Shown here: positions 20,929 through 33,174 of the stretch, in pieces
How the letters are laid out: each line of letters opens with the position of its first letter
How positions within the stretch are numbered: position 1 is the first letter of the stretch
Assembly (NCBI RefSeq): GCF_023053635.1
Contig: NC_086171.1
Location: 54,116,181 to 54,180,180 of the forward strand
DNA length: 64,000 bases
Reading direction: 5' to 3'
Source: Elgaria multicarinata webbii
Taxonomy: Eukaryota > Chordata > Lepidosauria > Squamata > Anguidae
Notes under the pieces: generated by a model
The model's input: only the letters and a program-made list of their open reading frames with translations
Databases searched by the model: none
Told to the model about the DNA's origin: nothing
Translations under genes and position numbers: made by a program

Positions 20929-21190
20929 CTACAGTAGGTTGTGATAATCCCTAGCACGTGCTGGGTGCCATTTCCCTAATTACCTGCCCGGGCAGGCCTT
21001 GTATCATCTGAATCTGGTGGCTTGTTTGAGGGGGAAATAACTTTCAGCAGACCACGGGCTATTTGAGGGTTATTTCCCCCTCACACAAGTCATGCTGCCA
21101 GGGTTTGCATGACAGGACATGCTGTGCCCAAGTAGTTAATTAGGGAAATTTGCCCAGCATGTGCCAGGGGTTAAAACAAGCCACTGTGGC
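20929..21190. mobile_element. Foldback MITE
   Basis: Long inverted arms: CCCTAGCACGTGCTGG and CCAGCATGTGCCAGGGG, TTTCCCTAATTACCTGCC and AGTTAATTAGGGAAA, GAGGGGGAAATAACTTTCAG and GAGGGTTATTTCCCCCTC. The whole 260-bp stretch could form one hairpin. Superfamily unknown; no clear target duplication. Confidence 0.65.
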
Positions 21191-22749
21191 TTTTTTTTTT
21201 TTGATCATGCAAACCAGGTCACAGTATCTCTTCACAGTGTAATCTTTACATGTGAACTTAGAAGCAAGCCCCACTGAGTTGAATGGGGTTACATCCAGGC
21301 AGGTGAGTATAGATATAAGAACTGTTTCAGCAATATCTCTGAAGCATAACAGAACTTTCAACAAACTTTGGGTCAAGTTCTAGAGTTGCAGATTCAAAGT
21401 GCTTCCACAAGCAGGTGTGTGTGTTGTGTGGAGTTGTGAGTTATCCTTTCCAGTGAAAGTTCTTTACATTTCACGGAATGCCAACCTAATATTTGAAAGT
21501 AGCTTTTTAAGAAGTGTGCAGGCCTGCCAATGAAGGGGAGAGAATGAAAAGCATCACTTTAAATACAGTGATTAATGCATGGCTCTTTGGCTCCTGGTCC
21601 TTGATTTTAAAGAAATGGCATAATGGGAAAGTATATGTTTACAGATTTTAGAAATGTTACAGATTCTTCTTTAAGAATGTGCAAATACTGGGCAGTAACG
21701 TACATAACATCAGTGGGGGAGAAACAGTCAGGTCCTGACAGTTAGATTCTGATTCTGTTTTAACTCAACTTTGCCACCTTTAAAAGTTTGATTTAAAATG
21801 CAGTCTAAAGTTTCTGCTAAGTAGATAAAAATGAATCAATGTAGCATGAATACTAATTTAAGGACCACAGCAAATACTAGATGTCATATTTGCACAGCAA
21901 TCCTCCATAGCAGGTGTAATAAACAATATAGACCAGAAGTGCCATCTAGAGCATCTGGGACTCTGAACCCCTAATGAGACCAAACCCTGCAAAGATACCT
22001 CATTTTATTTCCAATCCATGTTCCCAGTTCAATCCCTTATTTTACAATAGCCATTTGGTCTAACTGGCCAGCTGTTTTGTTATGGAAGTCAAAGCCCTTT
22101 AGGAAGATGGAAACATCTTTCTCAATAACCTGATCAGTTATCTAAACCACTTACTTGAGAAACTGATCCTACTTTGTCATTGGTCCAAACTACATTCCGT
22201 CTGAGGCAAAAGGTCAGCTTTCACTGGTTTCAGATTCCCATGAATATGTGTGGTATCACCCCAGTTCCTTATCTCCTCTGAAACCATGTACATTAAGTTA
22301 TCAAAGATACTCTGCAATGAGACTACCGCTCTCGCAAAACACCTTTTATGTATCCTATTTTTCATTGGAGGTATGCTGTGCTCTGGACCCTGGATTGGAA
22401 TCCCCCCTCACATACACTCACATTTGGCTGCTTTTTAAATCACAGATAGTCATACTTAATGTAATGTGTAGTATGGTCTCAAAGATGCAATGCTAAATGC
22501 ACTTACCACAGAGGAAGCCCTATGAACACTGTGGGACTTATTCCTGAGTAATCATCTATATTGCACTGCAAATCCAGTTTAGCTGCTTAAGAGTCAGGCC
22601 ATTTACAAATATCCTCAAAATATTTCACTGGATAAGAAACTACTTCACATCCTGTTCTGCATTAATCAGTTCTTACTCAGCTAAGCATCACCTTTCTACA
22701 TCCTGGGCAAAATGAAATTAATAAACATAGGAAGTATGGGTGTTAAAAG

Positions 22750-22860
22750 ACTTTGGTTGCTTTGCCACTTATTATAATGGCTACTTGCAAGTACCAGGAA
22801 AACCTGGGTTCAAATCCACACTCAGCAACAAAATTCACACGGGTGAGTGTGAAGATATAT
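22750..22860 (+). repeat. tRNA-type SINE fragment
   Basis: ACCAGGAAAACCTGGGTTCA followed by AATCCACACTCAGC contains a pol III B-box (GGGTTCAAATCC) and the downstream word order of the reptile tRNA-SINE. The A-box side is poorly preserved. Confidence 0.5.
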
Positions 22861-24699
22861 GGGAGAATAACTATGTATGCAAAAAGTTTGGGAGAAGGTA
22901 GATCTGGAATGACTTATCTGGATGAACTGCACAAGGATTTCTGACTTCCAACTGTTTAACAACAGTTAACAAAATTACTTTACATTGCCTAAAATTATAC
23001 TGCTGAAACAAAGCCGGGTTGGGGTACCCAGGAACAGGTTTTTGTGTGAAAGGACTGTGAGCTCTGTTCAATTTTGTTCTCAAAACCAAATTCCAGGATG
23101 CACAATTTTTACATTTTAAGTACATATATACTTCTGCATTACAGGATCTTAGGGTTCTAGTAAAAAAACAGAGTAGCTCCTATAATTCAGAAGTATGCCA
23201 CTCCTGATTCTAAGCTCTTTGTAGGATTTCAGTGCGCTAGCACATGCCCCTTTCATGAGCCTAAGCAACTCTTTCTATGTTATTCCATTTACCTTTATTA
23301 AAATTAAAATCAGATGTTTGTTATTAATTTTCAATCAGTTACAGGAAAGGTCTTTAAAAAAACTTGTCATTAAAATGCTTTTATGTTCCTTACATCTATA
23401 TGAGTAGCCACACTATGTTAATTATTTATCTGCTGAGATGAAAGAAAATGAAAGGAAAAGTGCTAAGGAAATATGTATCTGTAATTATCTGTAAATATAC
23501 TCCCAAGTGTGTTATAAGACTGCAATTTTCATTCAGAAGTATGTCTGTGTCCAACAGTAATAGTACCCCAATCATGTCAGTCCTGAACATTTTTATCTGG
23601 TAAAGCCATCAATTTCAAACTGAGTTGCTTAACAGCCCAATGCTCTACCTATGTTTACTCAGAAGCAAGTTCCTTTGAATTCAATTAAATTTAATCTTAA
23701 GTGTGCATAAGACTGCTACATAAAAGTGCCTTTCAGTGTATCTTTTGTTACTTACTTCATATAGGGAATAGTATAACAGTGTGACTGTCACTTGGCCATT
23801 TCTGTGTTTTATATAAGTTCCAATACATTTTTACAACATTTTAACTCACAATTAGTAGAGCTAAACAGTGTTGCTCTTTGTATTGCTTACCAAATTAGTT
23901 TGAACAGCAAAATAAAGTGTGCCCAACAAATAAATCACTACACAATCAATTAATAATTTAAATAGATGTATTTAAATTACATCTATTTACATCTGACTAT
24001 TCAAATACTACTTTAGTAATAGAATTCTTCTCGAACAGGACCAAATTAACAGATTAAACAAAGGTGAGGATTCACATTTAAGTTATTTTACATGGTACCA
24101 CTTTTCAAATGCACCCCTGAACAAGATTACATGTTTATTGATTAGGTGAAAGAAACTGTCAGAATAGATGACAAATGTTAACCTTGAAGTGCATAGCAAT
24201 TTTTTTCTAATTCTGTCAATACATGATGGATAACTATCTTTGCAAGCCATTTGAAAGAGAAATTAGTGTATTTTAACTGATTACTATTTTGGCTTGACTC
24301 AATTGTTTGGGACATTATATTTGATAAATACAAAGATATACATTAAAAGATCAAAGAGGCAACATAATACCCAATATACCCTATCATATTTATCTATATC
24401 TACCTTAGGAGGAGTCAAAACATAAGGCTCTTAGTTCATTGTAATGATGGAAGTTGTGATGATGGAAGACAACTGGAGGTTTTAACTTTTAAAAAATAAA
24501 ATCACTGATCCTCACATTATTTCTGTACGATAAGAGTACAAAGCCAGAAACACGCATTCCGATATGAAGTTACCTAGCTTCATTCTGGCCTTATCTCCAC
24601 CTCCACACCTTTCCATCCCACCCAACTTGCCTTTGTTTCCCCTGCTGCAAATATAGGACGCCTGGACGCAAAAGGAACCTCTTGACCTCCATCCTTGAC

Positions 24700-24762
24700 G
24701 AAATAAGAGTCGCGTTACAGGAGAACCAACGAAAGAGGTTCGAAAGAGGTGGGTGGGTGGGT

Positions 24763-24797
<35 letters not shown>

Positions 24798-25770
24798 CCT
24801 CCCTCACTCCCGTGTTTCGTTCCCTGCTCGATGACGCGCCCTCCCAGCATCCCCAAAGGCAACCTTTCAGCAGCTCCACAAACCCTTCGCCTCTGCCGAT
24901 CTCTCCCCTCCAACCGACTCGCCCAGCGGCCCCACCACGCTCGTTGACACGGGAATAAGAGGAAGTGGGAGAAATGGGGGCGCCATTTTGAGGGTGGAAA
25001 GGAACCCGGCTCACTTCACCACCACGTCTTCCCCGGCCCATCTTGAAGCACGGCGGGCGCAGAAGAGAAGGGGAAGGCAGCTCGAAGCGCGCGCGCCTGG
25101 CCGTTTCGTCAAAGCCCCCGGCCCATCCCCCATCTACTCGGCCCCGCTGTCTCGTTACCTGGCTGCGAAGGAAGGCCGCGGCCTCTTCGCCACTTCCGTC
25201 CCCCACCCCCGAGAGCGCGTCAGCGACAGAACGAGAGCCGGCGAGTGTCTGCTCCTACAGGTCGGGGGCGCAGGGGCTGAGGGACCGGGGTTCGACCGTG
25301 TCTCACGGTGGTGGGGGGGCCGGGGAGGTACGCGGCCTCCAACTTCCGTCTTTTCCTCCTCCCTCCTCCTCTCCCGAACCAAAACACAAACACGCAACTT
25401 CCTCCGCCTGCGCCGCCGCCTCTTGCCACGTCACCGCGCCCGCCCGGAGATTACTTCCGCTTTACGCTGTCACGTGGCTGCCAGGCCGTTGTTGCCAAAG
25501 TTGACCTGAGCGAAGGGCGTTCTCCGCTGGGCGCCCGATTCGCGCGAAGGATTGTGGGAGGCAGCCCGGGGGCGTGGAGAGACCGGTTTCAGCGGACCAC
25601 GTGACCAACGAGACTGGCGCTGGCTGTCCCGACTCAGTCCTTTCCTCCTCCTGCTGCCGCTCCCGCTCCCTAATTGGCATTGCAGAGCAATCCCCCTTTT
25701 AAAGGGCCCGCCTGCATGCCTGCCCGACTTGAAGCCACCGCGATCAGTCGCTGTCACTAAGATGTGAACG
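24700..25770 (-). promoter_or_regulatory. RAB5A: CpG island, presumed RAB5A promoter and non-coding first exon
   Basis: This is the only long GC- and CpG-rich block between RAB5A and the intergenic desert. It lies where a RAB5A 5' end is expected. It carries ETS-like CGGAAG words on the minus strand (near 25192, 25343 and 25454), a CACGTG E-box at 25470-25475, another near 25598-25603 and TGACGTGG on the minus strand near 25427-25434. A donor-like CAG|GTAACG (minus strand, exon end 25159) could close exon 1. Long open frames here in several phases reflect GC richness and do not look like proteins. The island may also fire in the plus direction; nothing shows it. Confidence 0.65.
24747..24793 (+). 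repeat. GGGT then GT microsatellite at the edge of the promoter island
   Basis: Four to five GGGT units lead into about sixteen GT units. The frames crossing it in both directions are artefacts of the repeat. Confidence 0.9.
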
Positions 25771-26151
25771 CTGTTTTTTGAAATTAGGGAAACGGGTCTC
25801 GTCTGCTTTCAGTTTTAGGTATCGCGGCATCCTTTTGTAAAGCGTAAGAGGCAAGCGCATCCAGAGTGTGGATAGTCCCTCATAGCAAACTATGTGTGCA
25901 ATTGGATATCGGGCTGCCAGTTTGCAAAGCCTAAGAATTTGTTTTAAACCTAAGAATTTTAAGACGTTGTGATTGTTATTGCATTGGTTTTATATGCTCT
26001 TTTAACTAATTTTATGTACTATATTTAATTTAGTGTTGTTCCCCACCTCGATCCAGAGGGCGAGGCAGAAAATAAATTATTGTTGTTGTTATTATTATTA
26101 TTAAAAATACACACACAAAACCCAAGGGGGTGTTGAGTTGGTACAATTTAG

Positions 26152-26275
26152 ACTAGCCTTCCCCAACCTAGTGCTGTCCAGATATGTTGGACTACAGTTC
26201 CAAGCATCCCTAAGGCTGGCTGGGAGTTGTAGATAAACACATCTGGAGGACACCAGATTAGGGGAGGCTGATTTA
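26152..26275. repeat. Foldback MITE, ACTACAACTCCCA family
   Basis: AGCCTTCCCCAACCTAGTG and GATTAGGGGAGGCTG are inverted ends; GGACTACAGTTCCAAGC and GCTGGGAGTTGTAG are inverted inner arms. A moderately old copy. Confidence 0.65.
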
Positions 26276-26278
26276 GAC

Positions 26279-26402
26279 ATTGGCCCTGTTCAGACAACAT
26301 GCTAAAGTAAACCATGCTGCTTAACCACAAAATGGTTAATGCATGTATTCCATTAACTATTTTGTGGTTAAGCAGCGTGGTTTAGCGTGTTGTCTGAAGC
26401 AG
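26279..26402. mobile_element. Short hairpin MITE
   Basis: The left arm GTTCAGACAACATGCTAAAG and the right arm TTTAGCGTGTTGTCTGAAGC are inverted. The centre also pairs: TGCTTAACCACAAAATGGTTA with AACTATTTTGTGGTTAAGCA. Nearly the whole 124 bp forms one stem. No target duplication is clear. Confidence 0.6.
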
Positions 26403-27159
26403 GCTAATAAAAAGTATAAGTATACGTAAGCATACAGTACACCTTTTTCCCTGTGTAAGTTTTGAAGCTGGTACCTTGGTTGTTTCTAGAAAATAAGTTA
26501 TGAAAGAATGAAAAAGTTGGCACTCATTTGCAAATTTAAATCTATGTTGGTGAAAAATCATACTCCGAGTGGGTCTATTAAGTATGAATCCAAACCAATA
26601 TAGTGGGCTTTGTTTTACATTTTGTTAGTTTTAGAGAGCAGCATTAAAAAACTAGCATAAGACAATTTATCAGTACCAATTATATAAAGAATGATTCTGT
26701 TCAATAACACAATAACTATTTTTTAAAAATAGATAGTTTACAATATACAGTTCAGATAGTTAAGGGAGTTATAGATGAAGTATGGCTTGATATTTGTCTT
26801 TTAGAATAGATTAAAATGCAGTGTCAGAAAAAGGTGGTGTTCCTCAAGGCTAGTGATTAAAATTGCAGCTAAAGAGCCTGCTCATACATGCAACTTCAGC
26901 CCAGATCAGTTGAAAGACTAGTTCTATTCTGTTTACATGAGTAGAAAAGCTTTGCTCCAATAAGGTGGAAATGATGTAGTTTTTTTGTCCGTTTCCAGGT
27001 CATACCAGGACATCTGCTAAACATACTACAAAACTCCATTCCTAACTGGAAGAATACACGTCTCTTCGTCAAATTCCCAGCTAAATTCAAGATTATCCCA
27101 AATATCAAACTTGCTCTAGAAGCGGCAGAGTGATAGAGAACTTCATTTCAGTATTTACT

Positions 27160-27392
27160 TATTTATGTTGCTCCTGAACTGTGGAGTGCTCCCCCTCAAG
27201 GACTAGAACTGGTCTGCACTCTCTTTGCTTTTAGGAAGTGTGTGAAGACACGCCTTTTTAATTATGTCGTTTTAATTTTTTAATCTTTTATTGCTGTTCT
27301 TGTTTTAAGGCTGTATTGTTTTAAATTGTTGTGCACTGCCTTGATGGCTTTTTAGCAAAGCAGTTTGTACATATTAATAATAAATAAAAGAA
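27160..27392 (+). repeat. Old L2-like LINE 3' end
   Basis: CTGAACTGTGGAGTGCTCCC, GTGTGAAGACACGCC, TTGTTGTGCACTGCCTTGATG and an AATAATAAATAAAAG end follow the L2/CR1-type 3' layout. Diverged. Confidence 0.5.
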
Positions 27393-27394
27393 CG

Positions 27395-28557
27395 TAGACA
27401 TGGGTGATCCAGTGGACATCCTTTATTTGGACTTCCAAAAGGCTTTTGATCAAAGTCCCTCACCAAAGACTTCGGAGCAAACTTAGCAGTAATGGAATAA
27501 GTGGAGAGGTCCTCTTATGGATCAGTAACTGGTTAAGGAACAGAAAGCAGAGAGTAGGAATAAACAGTAAATTCAATGGAGCGATATAAACAATGGGGTC
27601 CCATAGGGATCTGTATTGGGACCAATGCTTTTCATCTTCTTCATAAATGATCTGGAATTAAAAGTAAGCAGTGAAGTAGCCAGATTTGCTGATGACACCA
27701 AATTATTGAGGGTGGTTAAATTAAATATGTATTGTGAGGTTCTCCTCAAACTGGAAGAACAGGCGTCAAAATGGCAAATATGGTTCAATGTAAGCAAGTG
27801 TAAAAATGATGTACACTGGGGCAAAAAATCCCAACCAAGTATAACCTGTAGAATCTAAGCTACTGGTGAGTGACCAAGAAAGAAATTTTGTGGTTATGCT
27901 GGACGATGAAAATGTCAGTCCAGTGTGCAGCTGCTGTAAAAAAGGCAAATTCCATGTTGGGTATAATTAGAAAAGGAAGTGAAAATAAAACTGCCAAGAT
28001 CATACTCTCCTTATACAAACCTATGGTGTGATCACACTTGGAATGCTGTGCTCGATTCAAGTCATCACACCTGAAAAAGGATATTGTAGACTTGGAAAAA
28101 GTGCAGAAAAGGGCAACTAAAATGTCAACGGCATGGAGCATCTCCCATATGATGAAGGGTTACAGCAACTCAGATCACCCTCCCTCATAATGTTAGAACA
28201 GCAAACGGATTAGTTCAAGATTCAGGACAGATAAAAGGAACTACTTACAAAGTGCATAGTTAAACTATGGAATTCATTTTCATAAGATGTAGTGATGGCC
28301 ACCAATTTGGTTGGCTTTAAAAGGGGATTGGACAAATTACTGGAGAAGGCTATCCATTGCTAGTAGTCCTGATAGCTATACACTACCTCCAGTATCAGAT
28401 GCGGTATCCCTACGTACACCAGTTGCTGGGGAACATGGGCGGGAGGGTGTTGCAGTTTTGTTCTACTTGTGGGTTTCCTATGAGCAGGTGGTTGGGCCAC
28501 TATGTGATCAGAATGCTTGGTCTGATCCAGTATGGCTTTTCTTGTGTTCTTATACAT
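27395..28557 (+). repeat. CR1-type LINE, reverse transcriptase part to 3' end
   Basis: Pieces of the RT domain are readable: DFQKAFDQ-like at about 27430, PHQRLRSKLSSNGISGEVL, KQRVGINSKFNG, then MGPMLFIFFINDLEL and ARFADDTKLLRVV with the FADD catalytic box. Frame changes occur near 27455 and around 27590. The 3' part ends with GGTCTGATCCAGTATGGC and TTTTCTTGTGTTCTTATA, the usual end of reptile CR1. It is 5' truncated and broken. Confidence 0.85.
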
Positions 28558-30519
28558 GATCGTATTTTTTTCAGATGCAGTCTTCCTTCTAGTCTTTATT
28601 ATCTTTATCTTAATTGCAATTACTTTATCTCTAAGAGAAAATCTGTCCCTAGTTTTCAATATTCAGGCAACACGCGAGATAAGTTTCTGCACCGTTAGTT
28701 CAAATCAAAATAATAATTACACAAAACTGGCTCCAGAGGAGAGGAAGAAATGAGATAAACATGCAAACAAGTCACACCATTAAATACTTCCTATAATCAG
28801 TTAATATCAACACAGTGACGGTAGGCCTTAATAATAACAGTAGACTGGAATCACACTATATACATTTCTATAGGAATAGTAGTATCATTTATATTGTGAT
28901 GTAACAGAAATACACATAGAGCTTTACAGAGTAAACAGTTTTTAAGATTCAACTGAAGGTGACTTTGTATCTCTTTGGCACCAAAGCAAATGTATGTTTA
29001 TCAAGTTATACCAAGATGATGGATGGAAGGAAAAGCTAACAATTAAGTACAAGAGATAATGTACTAGAAACTGGAAAAGGTTGTGGGAGTAGGGCCCTAA
29101 GGAAAACAGGAGTGACCTGTTTGACACTGCGAAGCAACATTCTTAAGTGTGTTAATACTGCTGGAAACAACGTAGAGAGCAAACAGGATGAAGCAGAAAT
29201 CTTAGCACATGAGAAATCTATGACTGAATTGGCATTACAATTACTTCATGGGACAATGCTGTTCATAAATCTTTAATATTGTTCTTCAGGAGAATATATT
29301 ACTATTGCTGTTTATTTTTTTTTATCATCAGTTGTAGTGTAAGGAGTGTAAACAGAACTGGCATTGTTTGCATACAAAGGATTTGTATTATATACTGTTA
29401 TGCACACCCCAGTTCCCAGAGCAGTGGAAGATTTTGAGTTCCACTGCTCATCCAGGTTCAGTTTCCTTTGGAAGGCAGTCAGAGGAGGCTTACTTTTTCA
29501 TCTGCTAATATTTGTGTTTATTTACAAGTATACAGGCTGAGCAGAGGTGGAGCTTCACAGCTGAAACCAAAAGACACTGCTGCCTTTCAGATCTCATGGG
29601 GACCTACCAGGACTTTCAGATTCTTGAAGACAGCAACTTAGCCTTCTCTGTGCCTTTTCCCCAGCCTGGTCTCAGGGCTTCTCTAAACGAGCTACTTATA
29701 GCATGCTCATGACTGGCCACTCACTGAAGTTTCAAGGTGGATTACATGATGTTGTAAACAAGCAGGACTTCTCCCATGGCTCTCCCCCTTATTCTGATTT
29801 TTTTAAAAATCAAGAGATAAGCTGGAATTAACTCCTAATGGTGTGAAATGAGCAGTGTGTAAAGCTGACATTGTTCTATACACTTGCCAAAGAAGGACTT
29901 CCCCTTCTGGAAGAGGGTAAAATGCCTCCCTGCAACAAAAGGAGGCGGATCTGGCTTACTCCCAAGTAAGGGAGACCTTCATTATGCTAGATTAGAGTTG
30001 TGCTTACGATTATTTAAAAAAAAAATCTGTTAGTTTATGCTAGTAGTTCCCCATGTGTCTACTCAGAAGTAAGTCTCCCTTTGCAAAGGAGTACCTTTGC
30101 ACACATGCCAGGGAGGGAAGGAGGTGCTCCTTCGAAACATGTCTCCTGTTTAAAGGAGCCCTCTTGTTCCCACTCTCCTCCCATGTAATGCAGCCCATAT
30201 CAATTGCGCCAAAGAACCAAAAGAACCAGAATCACAACAGCCCCGGGGGAACAACATGATTTCCTTTAAAGTAGAGACACTCTAGGTCTGTTTGCCTATC
30301 CAAAAAAATGATAGGCATTTGAATTACAACATTCCTCAAGGGGAAGGAGGAAGAGGCCTGTCATTCAAATATTTGTTAAGCCTACTAAGAGAGCAATCCT
30401 ACGGTCCCTGGGGAGTGTTCCAGGGAAGCTGGGATTGCTTGGAAAATCTTTCCTAGATCACAGACAATGCTCTGAAGGGGGAGTCGGAGATTTGCCGCCC
30501 TCCCATGCACCTTCACAGC

Positions 30520-30757
30520 TGGTGTGGAAAGAACAGTTTTAAAAACCAGCACAGCATATAACACAATATGGAGGTTGGTGAAAGAGCATCACACAATTTG
30601 GGGGACACCACAAAAAAGGCACAACCGTGTGGGAGTACTTTGAGCAGGATTTCAGATGATGATTTCAGGGAACAGACAGGAACTTGTGGAGAGAGGAGGT
30701 CCTGTGGCCCCAAGTTATGAAAGGCTTTATAAGTTAACACCAACACTATAAGCTCCA
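30520..30757 (-). repeat. L2 LINE fragment, 3' part (interrupted copy)
   Basis: On the minus strand it encodes LVLTYKAFHNLGPQDLLSPQ-like sequence, the L2 ORF2 segment that should directly follow the piece found at 31480-31640. The two pieces are parted by two TIR elements. Confidence 0.65.
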
Positions 30758-31097
30758 TCACACCGGGGGTTTAACACACTCCCTACCTTCAGTTATCTAG
30801 TGTTTTTGTTCCTCACTTTTGTTCCTCACTTACTTCCTCTTTTCAAAAAAGGAAGCGCACAACAAGCACGAAGCCCATTGAGCCCGCTGTTTTAATGGCG
30901 CTGCTTCTTCTGCACACAGCAGGAAAGAGAAGCAATTCCGAGTTTAAAAAAACATCGGACTTAATGAGGGGATTTTTGTCACAGAAGGAAGGCCAGAAGG
31001 GGCGTGGGAGGCAGACAACGGCATGTGAGGGACCTGAGTAAACTCTGTGAGTGCCCAGTAACGAGCGTGCAATAAAAAGCTCGTCAAATGGAGCTTT
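30756..31097. mobile_element. TIR element inserted in an L2, AAGCTCCAT ends
   Basis: Left AAGCTCCATCACACC and right CGTCAAATGGAGCTT are inverted ends with imperfect match. The interior is richer in GC than the flanks. Related starts, GAGCTCCATCA, occur near 33779 and 36629 but without clear right ends. Boundaries are tentative. Confidence 0.4.
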
Positions 31098-31136
31098 TAA
31101 GTTTGAATTGGGCTCCGATATAGACTGGGAGACATG

Positions 31137-31479
31137 GGGCTCATCTACACCAAGCAGGATATCCCACTATGAAATTGGTATGAAAGCGGTATACAAAAGG
31201 CAGGAGCCACACTACTGCTTTATAGTGGTTATGAAGTGCACTGCAAGATCTACACTACTGCTTTATAGTGGTACTGAAGTGCACTGATAACGGTTGAGGC
31301 CCATGACACATCTACATGACACATCTACTAAGAAACTGGTATGAGAGCAGTATATGGTATATATCATGGGCCCCAACAGTTGTCAGTTCACTTCAATACT
31401 GCTATAAAACAGTAGTGTGGCTCCTGCCATTTATATACTGCTTCCATAGTGGAATATCCTGCTTGGTATAGATAAGCCC
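31137..31479. mobile_element. Palindromic MITE, GGGCTCATCTACACCAAGC family (copy 1)
   Basis: The left arm GGGCTCATCTACACCAAGC plus AGGATATCC pairs with the right arm GGAATATCCTGCTTGG plus TATAGATAAGCCC. Inner arms CAGGAGCCACACTACTGC and CAGTAGTGTGGCTCCTGCC also pair. ATG lies immediately on both sides (31134-31136 and 31480-31482), a possible 3-bp duplication. No coding frame. Confidence 0.65.
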
Positions 31480-31640
31480 ATGGAAGATGGTACAAACCTG
31501 GTGTAAAATAGTCATAATGCTTAGTTCCAGTTGGTACCCTAGCTGCTGTATTTTGTACTAACTGAACTTTCTGAACAATCTTCAAGGGCAGCCCCACTTA
31601 TAATGCCCTGCAGTAATCTAACTGGGAAGATTACTATTGC
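31480..31640 (-). repeat. L2 LINE fragment, 5' part (interrupted copy)
   Basis: The minus strand encodes QLDYC-like sequence, then GLPLKIVQKVQLVQNTAARV and PTGTKHYDYFTPGLYHLPW, the L2 ORF2 segment upstream of the one at 30520-30757. It stops where the MITE at 31137-31479 begins. Confidence 0.7.
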
Positions 31641-31882
31641 CAAGTATGAACACGTTGTTGCCTTTTTAGTTATATTCTAAACATTGTCAGAAGCATTTTC
31701 AAGTGTGGTCTTAAATTAGCATGTCTAGTTTATTATCCATAGTCCCAATCAGAACCTCACCTTAAACACAATGTTCTAACACTTGAATTATTTCTATTTA
31801 TTTTCAGCATTTCATGACAAGTCTGCAGAAAACGAGGCCATCTAGTGGGGAGAATAAAAGCTGAACTAGAACAACAGGCCAA

Positions 31883-32050
31883 CATATTTATTTATTTTAT
31901 TTGTTTAAAACATTTCTTGGCTGCCTTTCAGGGCAGTGGCCCTCACAAGGCGGCTTACAACAACAAAATGCATAAAATATTAACAGCAGTAAAATATTAA
32001 AAATATTAAAAGCAAATTTCATACAAATTTCAGATTTGGTTCCTACCTTC
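31883..32050 (-). repeat. LINE 3' tail, L2/CR1-like
   Basis: TATTTATTTATTTTATTTG, GGGCAGTGGCCCTCACAAGG and CGGCTTACAACAACAAAATG are the inverted form of a LINE 3' end with an AAATA tail. Confidence 0.6.
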
Positions 32051-33049
32051 TGAATCAGAGACTGCAACCACCATTTAGGTTTAGTATCAGTGTCCCTGAT
32101 TACAACTCTCTTCTATAAGTGAACGGTAGCCTCACTCCTATGGGAGAAAGGAAAGGGTTGCATATTGCAAAGGATACACCACTGAGGTGTATTTCACCTC
32201 TAGGATGGCCACATACACATCTCCCAAAAGAGGAAATGCATAACCAAACAGAAGACAGAAGAGGACACAGCTATGCATAAAAATATTAAGATGCTAATTT
32301 AGAAGTAATTACTATAATTTAAATAGAAATACAATGCATCTCAGCATAGTGGGAAAGACCGTAACCAGGTGGCCTGTGTGTTTGCCTGTTTCATCTGCTG
32401 CCCAGGTGCTGTGCAGGTGCTACCTTCAAGGCCTCTGCTCTCCCTTCATATGGTTCTTTATCTCCAGATCAGAGTTGGAGTGGAACAAGGGACACCTTCA
32501 AATAGAGGTCTGTCCCCTATAAAGTAGGACATAGGCCCATACCAACCAATCTCTGCTAGTCCACTGAGAGGGATGCTTGAATATACACTGGGTTGGATCC
32601 AGAGGAAATTAATCACACTTTAGCCCCATTGAAATAAATAGGACAAGTTTGTCATGACTCTGTCGTGGAAATCATAGAGGAAGCTAGATGATAGCTTTAT
32701 TGTCTTTCACCAACAGGAATTAAACTGCAATAGGAAACTCCTGACTCCATCCAGGTACAATTAAGACCAGTGCCACCTAGTGACTAACCTATTATAATGA
32801 CACTACCTAACAAGCTCCCATTGATCTCAATGGACCCTAAGTGTGACTAACATTCTCTGGATCCCTCCCATTATGTCTCATCAGCCTGAGACCATGAACT
32901 CTCTCCGTGTTTCTGTTCATCATAATGACAGGCATTTTGATAAGAATAAAATATAATTTTATAGAGAAAACTTCTGGGGATACAGTTATTTGGCACACAT
33001 TAGTGCAGTAGGCGATGCTAAGTAGGAAAATAGGAAGCTGCTTTATACT

Positions 33050-33172
33050 GAGTCATAAGAACATAGACGAAAGACCTAACTGTCCAGTGGTCAGTTCTCA
33101 CTGTGGCCTATGAGAAGCCGCAGCAGGATACGAATGCAACAGCACTCTCCTGTTTGTGTTCCCACACAACTG
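33050..33172 (-). repeat. CR1 LINE 3' end, short
   Basis: CATAAGAACATAGACG, CACTGTGGCCTATGAGAAGC, CGAATGCAACAGCACTCTCC and CACACAACTGG keep the order of the inverted CR1 3' end, as at 42217 and 46868. Confidence 0.6.
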
Positions 33173-33174
33173 GA

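Larger units (their letters stand above)
19475..25158. other. RAB5A: RAB5A first intron (inferred)
   Basis: Spans from the candidate acceptor to a candidate donor (CAG|GTAACG on the minus strand at 25159/25158) in the CpG island. It holds a hAT-like element (19920-20254), a foldback (20929-21190) and a SINE fragment (22750-22860). I see nothing recognisable in 21200-22740 or 22870-24500. Confidence 0.45.

Noticed and set aside
24512-25757. Many long overlapping open frames in both strands of the CpG island
   Set aside because: They arise from GC-rich sequence with few stops and from the GT tract; none shows a conserved domain or fits a splice pattern.
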